Positions 60,057 to 64,000 of a stretch of DNA of 64,000 bases are shown here, piece after piece. Made by a program: the position numbers and the translations under genes. This stretch comes from Thalassolituus sp006212115 (GTDB lineage: Bacteria; Pseudomonadota; Gammaproteobacteria; Pseudomonadales; Oceanobacteraceae). Location: assembly GCF_040372045.1 (NCBI RefSeq), contig NZ_BAABWH010000001.1; one strand, 5' to 3'. A model generated the notes under the pieces. That model had not been told where the DNA came from. It was given only the letters and a program-made list of their open reading frames with translations, and did no database searches. Each line of letters starts with the position of its first letter. The stretch's first letter is position 1.

Positions 60057-60602
60057 ATGAGCGTACTCCGCGTCTACACTGACAGTGACATTACGAACCT
60101 GTTATTCACCACCGACGACCCAAAGAAAATGGCAGCGCGACTGGCCGAAGCCGGTGTCCGTTTCGAACAGTGGGAAACCGACGCCGACCTTGAGCCCGGC
60201 GCCTCGCATGAGGACGTCATCTCAGCGTATCGACAAGACATCGACAGACTGATCGCCGAAGACGGCTACCAGACCGTCGACGTGGTCAGCCTCAGTGCCG
60301 ATCACCCGCAGAAAAAGGAATTCCGTCAGAAATTCCTGAGCGAACATACCCACAGCGAAGACGAAGTACGCTTTTTTGTTGGTGGCGAAGGGCTATTCAC
60401 GCTGCACATAGGCAAAAAAGTCTACGAAGTGCTGTGTACTGAAGGCGACCTGATCAGCGTACCCGCAAACACCACCCACTGGTTCGACATGGGGCCTAAC
60501 CCGAACTTCATCGCCATCCGCTTGTTCAACAACCCGGAAGGCTGGGTCGCGAACTTCACCGGCAGCGATATCGCTACCCGCTTTAATCGTCTGGAAAACT
60601 GA
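60057..60602 (+). CDS. mtnD: Acireductone dioxygenase
   Basis: 181 residues, cupin fold. EHTHSEDEVRFFVGGEG provides the metal-binding His, His and Glu; the last His is in NTTHWFDMG. With Fe it makes the methionine precursor, with Ni an off-pathway product. The order A-B-D-C puts it before the phosphatase. 7 bases after mtnB. Confidence 0.95.
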   Translation: MSVLRVYTDSDITNLLFTTDDPKKMAARLAEAGVRFEQWETDADLEPGASHEDVISAYRQDIDRLIAEDGYQTVDVVSLSADHPQKKEFRQKFLSEHTHSEDEVRFFVGGEGLFTLHIGKKVYEVLCTEGDLISVPANTTHWFDMGPNPNFIAIRLFNNPEGWVANFTGSDIATRFNRLEN

Positions 60603-60609
60603 TTCCGCC

Positions 60610-61317
60610 ATGCAGAACGTCAAACTGATCCTGACCGATATTGAGGGCACCACGTCCTCGATTTCTTTCGTAAAAGACGTACTTTTCCCGTACGCGGCAG
60701 AACACCTGCCCGCATTCGTAAAAGCCAACCTTAGCGACGAAAAAGTTCAGACCGCCCTGCAACAAACGGCAGAACTCGCAGCGGAAGACGGCAACGTAAT
60801 AAATGTAGATGACACAGATGCATTAGTCGCCAAACTGCTGCAATGGATCAGCGAAGACCGCAAAGCCACCCCACTCAAAGCCCTGCAAGGCCTGATCTGG
60901 AAAACCGGCTACGAGAATGGCGACTACCAAGCGCACATGTACCCGGACGCCACCGAATACCTGAAAAAATGGCGCGACAGCGGCCTGCCACTGTACGTGT
61001 ACTCCTCAGGCTCGGTAAAAGCCCAGGAACTCTTCTTCGGCTACTCGCAGGATGGCAACCTGCTGCCTTTATTCAAAGGCCACTTCGACACCCTAATGGG
61101 CGGTAAACGCGAAACTCGGTCGTACCTGAACATCCTTGCTGAACTGCAGAAAACTCACACTGGCTTAAACGCCGCAGACGTACTGTTTTTATCCGACATC
61201 AAAGAAGAACTGGATGCCGCGAAAGAAGCGGGGATGCAGACGATATGGCTAGTTCGTGAAGATGAAATTCCGGCGGATGCTGAGCATAAAGCCGTGAAGA
61301 GTTTTGCGGAGATCTGA
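60610..61317 (+). CDS. mtnC: Enolase-phosphatase E1
   Basis: 235 residues, HAD family. The nucleophile motif is LTDIEGTTSSISFVKDVLFPY, then YVYSSGSVKAQELFFGYS (motif II Ser), GGKRETRSYLNI (motif III Lys) and VLFLSDIKEELDAAKEAGMQTIWLVRED (motif IV acids). It enolises and dephosphorylates the diketo intermediate to give the acireductone used by MtnD. Last of the salvage operon; the final aminotransferase is not nearby. Confidence 0.95.
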   Translation: MQNVKLILTDIEGTTSSISFVKDVLFPYAAEHLPAFVKANLSDEKVQTALQQTAELAAEDGNVINVDDTDALVAKLLQWISEDRKATPLKALQGLIWKTGYENGDYQAHMYPDATEYLKKWRDSGLPLYVYSSGSVKAQELFFGYSQDGNLLPLFKGHFDTLMGGKRETRSYLNILAELQKTHTGLNAADVLFLSDIKEELDAAKEAGMQTIWLVREDEIPADAEHKAVKSFAEI

Positions 61318-61331
61318 GATCCCGCCGTTCC

Positions 61332-61363
61332 CCTTGTAGGAGGGGATCATATCCCCGACACGG
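61332..61363. repeat. REP-like short palindromic element
   Basis: CTTGTAGGAGGGGATCATAT followed by CCCCGACACGGC: a GGGGAT/ATCCCC stem downstream of TTGTAGGAG, the layout of Pseudomonas REP sequences (TGTAGGAGC...CGCGA type). It sits 14 bases after mtnC. The rest of the 278-bp gap holds a GTGTGC/GCACAC palindrome near 61399-61415 and no gene. Confidence 0.55.
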
Positions 61364-61595
61364 CTTTGGTCATAAAGAGTCCTTTCGACTAAACCATGGG
61401 GTGTGCAGTGCACACCAGTCGTCTAGCTAAGCTGGCGAACAAATAACATTAGCCAAATAACGTCAGAAACAACAGAGTCTCTCAGGTGCCCTGACCGGCA
61501 TCACAATCCCAACCATGACTATCAGGCCAAACTTAACCTACACCAAGCGCTGTGGTAAGGTCACAGCATAACCAGACACCATCAAGGAAAGCGAT

Positions 61596-62819
61596 ATGGA
61601 AGTCAGCATCAAAGGCAACGAAGCCATCTTTCAAGGCCAGCCATGGAAGCAAATCAGCCCGCCTGATCAAGGGATGAAAGTGTTCGTGCCAAAGAGCGAA
61701 CACTCAAATTACAACAGCCTGAAAAACAAAGCCAAGACTGACTACCACGCAGGCTACCTGTTATCCCAACTCAATAGCCTGAATAACCGCCATGGACTAC
61801 TCCGAAGTAGCGTTAGCCGATTCAAGCCTACAGAACACAAGCTTGAACTTGACGGCGGCTATATCAGCTACAGCATGGCTAATGGATGTGTGTTTATTCA
61901 GGATTATGACGTCGTAAGAAGCCGCTCAAAAGACAAAGCTGGCTTGCATCAAGTCGCATTCAAAGGTTCCAGTAAAGGCGTTTGGGAAGCTAAAGAGACA
62001 TCCAGAATTCATTCGGACCACATTGCTGTTAATGGTGGGTTCGCGGACATCCTGAGTGCAACCTCGCAGATGCCGGCATTTATCGAACGTGGCTACAAAC
62101 CAGAGACCACTAAAGCCACCTTAGAAAATAGTGACTTCACCATTTTCTACAACGACATTGGCACAGGAATCGGATCAGATTTCCGAGAAGTGTTCGACGC
62201 ATCCATCGTAAATACCAAAGGTGGATCTGAAAACGCTAAGAAGCTTGCTCAGATAATCCGCATAGAAGCGAGAGCGGGTAAAGAGCTTAATTGGACACTC
62301 CACGAGAAAGGCCATGCGCTTTTCAAACGTGCACTTCAGATTGCCTTGAAAGAACTTTCGCCGAAAGAGATCGAAAACCTGGGCAAGCAGAAAGTATTCT
62401 ATGCCAACCCAACGATGAACCTCTCCGTCATCGACCACTACCGCAAGAAAGCGGGCATGCAACTAGCCCCACAGCGCCCGCTTATGAACGAGCTAAATCT
62501 GTCACAAACCTGGGGAACAGGAAACGCCATCAGTGAGATTCATGTATCAGCACGGCAGATGAAAGAGCAAGGAGAAAACGGCCTGCGCAACCTGACACCT
62601 GGCCAACTTACTGCCACTGGTTTCAAACGTACAATGATGGCAGCCGTAGGGGCTAGCCCTTACCTGATACCGGAAGCAGCGCTATCTGTTCAAGCTGTAT
62701 CGTTTGCAACTGGATGGGCCGCATTGGTTATGTCTAACTTCGGAGCCAATTCAAAAGTAATCGAGAATGGTGGTGATATGATTGACCATACGATCCAAAA
62801 GCTTCGAAACCGAGCCTAA
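61596..62819 (+). CDS. Protein of unknown function, 407 residues
   Basis: I do not recognise a family. The protein is basic and mostly soluble-looking, with a mid-region (IHSDHIAVNGGFADILSATS, DFTIFYNDIGTGIGS) followed by HEKGHALFKRALQIALKEL and a hydrophobic C-terminal stretch at about 345-380 (AAVGASPYLIPEAALSVQAV). No signal peptide. AAGGAAAGCG precedes the ATG. The coding is AT-richer than its neighbours, and it is separated from the next gene by 3 bases, so the pair is an operon. The layout (large soluble part, hydrophobic tail, small partner gene) would fit a secreted toxin with immunity protein, but this is a guess. Confidence 0.75.
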   Translation: MEVSIKGNEAIFQGQPWKQISPPDQGMKVFVPKSEHSNYNSLKNKAKTDYHAGYLLSQLNSLNNRHGLLRSSVSRFKPTEHKLELDGGYISYSMANGCVFIQDYDVVRSRSKDKAGLHQVAFKGSSKGVWEAKETSRIHSDHIAVNGGFADILSATSQMPAFIERGYKPETTKATLENSDFTIFYNDIGTGIGSDFREVFDASIVNTKGGSENAKKLAQIIRIEARAGKELNWTLHEKGHALFKRALQIALKELSPKEIENLGKQKVFYANPTMNLSVIDHYRKKAGMQLAPQRPLMNELNLSQTWGTGNAISEIHVSARQMKEQGENGLRNLTPGQLTATGFKRTMMAAVGASPYLIPEAALSVQAVSFATGWAALVMSNFGANSKVIENGGDMIDHTIQKLRNRA

Positions 62820-62822
62820 AGC

Positions 62823-63629
62823 ATGTCTTACCCTATTTTTGGCAAACTCCGCTTCCCTAGTTTAAAGAGCGCCCAAAAACGCTCTTTCAATCTTTCGGAT
62901 ATAAAAGTTTCGATAGAGTTGAACTCTGTGTTGACCAAATGGGGCGAACAAGAAAATTTTCCCGATAACATCAACATATTTGACCAGGAACAGTATCAGC
63001 ACGATGGCGATTCAATCGGGTATCACAGTTATTTCAGAACAAGATGGGACATCAAGGGCACGGTTCTGAGGCAATCAGAAAAGTCCCATATTTACGTGAA
63101 CCTGGCTATCGTAAAAGGAAGCAAAGATCAGAACTTCTTTATCCCCAAACAGCTCGGAGAAACTATAAAATCGGAGAATCAAAAGCGATTTGATGATGAT
63201 TCTTACTACTTAAATGTCACGGCATTGAGAGAGTTCCAACAAGTTTCTATAAACGATACTGACTACCTGTTCTATGTAAATGACATCGAATACTGTGCGA
63301 CTGCTGACTCCCAAGACTATGTTTGGATAACACCGATCACAGAAAACCACTATCTACAGTTCACTTTTGGCGTTACCAATAACACAGAAGTTCGGGATCA
63401 CCTAGAAACAGTAAAAGACTACTGCAACTCCATCATGCAAACCGTCGAGATCGACTTTCCAGACTGGGTTGAGAGAGAGAAAGCAGCCTCGGCATCAACA
63501 TCAGAAGGCAAAAGCCAAGTCGCAACCATAGAACCGCTGGTATGGAAGCGAGAAGCAGATACAGGTTCATACCTGGATTTCAAAAGAGAAGCCTCTGAGA
63601 AGGCAAAACAAACCGAAGAGCAGGGCTAA
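62823..63629 (+). CDS. Protein of unknown function, 268 residues
   Basis: No recognised family. Rich in Asp, Asn and aromatic residues, with a central run that looks like an alternating alpha/beta domain (QVSINDTDYLFYVNDIEYC, VWITPITENHYLQFTFGV) and a Lys/Glu-rich low-complexity tail (about 215-268). No signal peptide or membrane segment. It begins 3 bases after the upstream stop. Base composition is clearly lower in GC than the window average. Could be the partner of the upstream protein. Confidence 0.75.
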   Translation: MSYPIFGKLRFPSLKSAQKRSFNLSDIKVSIELNSVLTKWGEQENFPDNINIFDQEQYQHDGDSIGYHSYFRTRWDIKGTVLRQSEKSHIYVNLAIVKGSKDQNFFIPKQLGETIKSENQKRFDDDSYYLNVTALREFQQVSINDTDYLFYVNDIEYCATADSQDYVWITPITENHYLQFTFGVTNNTEVRDHLETVKDYCNSIMQTVEIDFPDWVEREKAASASTSEGKSQVATIEPLVWKREADTGSYLDFKREASEKAKQTEEQG

Positions 63630-63703
63630 CAGATAGAATGGCGCTTCTCAGCGCTCATCAGAACAATACAATCTGTTACCCCGGGTGAAACAGCGCTGCT
63701 CAG

Positions 63704-64000
63704 CTAGCAGTGAACAAAATCTGAGATTAACTCATCTGGTTCCATCCGCCTGACCTGCGAATGCTCGACCTGATACACCCCTGACTTATCTTTAAAGGTT
63801 TTATAATCAACGGGCTCGAAGCTTTCTGGATCTACAACATCCAGCTTCATCTGATTGATACCTGAGATCAGATACACGCCATTACGGTCTCTCACATAGT
63901 TGTGCGGCAGTACTTCAAAGGTTTCAATGTCGAGATCAAGTTCGATTCTATCAGCGCCTTGGTAGATAACTTTGCCATCTGTGATATAGCGGTCTTTCAC
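63704..64000 (-). CDS. DKNYY-type repeat protein (partial, 5' end outside window)
   Basis: The last 98 residues of a minus-strand gene cut by the window edge. It shows at least two copies of a short repeat, YVRDRNGVYLISG and FKDKSGVYQVEH, each followed or preceded by a D-x-E-SFE-type strand (DIETFEVLPHNY, DPESFEPVDYKT). This is the pattern of the DKNYY family, of unknown function. It converges on the two unknown genes to its left. Confidence 0.75.
   Translation of the reverse strand: MKDRYITDGKVIYQGADRIELDLDIETFEVLPHNYVRDRNGVYLISGINQMKLDVVDPESFEPVDYKTFKDKSGVYQVEHSQVRRMEPDELISDFVHC

Noticed and set aside
1..64000. tRNA, rRNA, insertion sequences, prophage
   Set aside because: No cloverleaf-like, rRNA-like, transposase or phage structural sequences were noticed on either strand.

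Overview
The window looks like chromosomal DNA of a marine-type gammaproteobacterium of the Pseudomonadales/Oceanospirillales branch. The strongest evidence is gene order. The block sfsA-aminotransferase-dksA-gluQ-cbrX-cbrA-cbrB-[sRNA]-pcnB-folK-panB-panC-panD-pgi follows the Pseudomonas arrangement, while a full MSHA pilus locus and the repeat types point to a relative outside Pseudomonas. No rRNA, tRNA, insertion sequence, phage or CRISPR array was seen.

Layout. 1-10.4 kb: mixed housekeeping and envelope genes (YbhB-like protein, secreted intradiol-dioxygenase-like protein, NlpC lipoprotein, HopJ/PqiA pair, parvulin, metallopeptidase, a GDT1-type Mn exporter behind a yybP-ykoY-type riboswitch, 2OG oxygenase, chemoreceptor, SirB2-like protein, dtd). 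10.6-13.2 kb: glnL-glnG (ntrBC). 13.2-31.3 kb: a 17-gene MSHA pilus operon on the minus strand, running from mshI to two tandem mshQ-like genes. 31.5-38.3 kb: trmL, secB, rhodanese, gpmA, envC, ctpA, a YibQ-type deacetylase and a CorA-type channel. 38.4-42.1 kb: DNA polymerase II, a pentapeptide protein and a cyclic-nucleotide-binding protein. 42.1-42.3 kb: a candidate Fur-controlled small RNA. 42.4-50.8 kb: Rieske protein, sfsA, aminotransferase, dksA, gluQ, cbrX-cbrA-cbrB. 50.8-52.3 kb: a 1.5-kb stretch without genes. 52.3-58.2 kb: pcnB-folK-panBCD-pgi. 58.4-61.3 kb: methionine salvage operon mtnA-B-D-C. 61.6 kb to the end: AT-richer genes of unknown function.

The most interesting signal is 50,784-52,184, between cbrB and pcnB, exactly where Pseudomonas carries the single sRNA gene crcZ. 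I read three tandem crcZ-like units here. Each has a cluster of TGTTAC/GTAACA elements, a -24/-12 sigma-54 promoter, several (AAN)n Hfq-type motifs (many in hairpin loops) and its own terminator of nearly identical stem. Two of the promoters also carry perfect IHF sites. This suggests that CbrAB drives a triplicated Hfq/Crc-titrating sRNA array to relieve catabolite repression. Other noteworthy items are the Fur-box sRNA candidate, the Mn riboswitch with a mutually exclusive downstream hairpin, the mshQ duplication, and replacement of gpmI by gpmA in an otherwise conserved gene block.

Regulation and physiology fit together: NtrBC and CbrAB balance nitrogen and carbon, the MSHA pilus (with a c-di-GMP-binding-type MshE) and the chemoreceptor serve surface behaviour, and Fur and Mn control handle metals. 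All family calls are from reading the sequence; no search was run.
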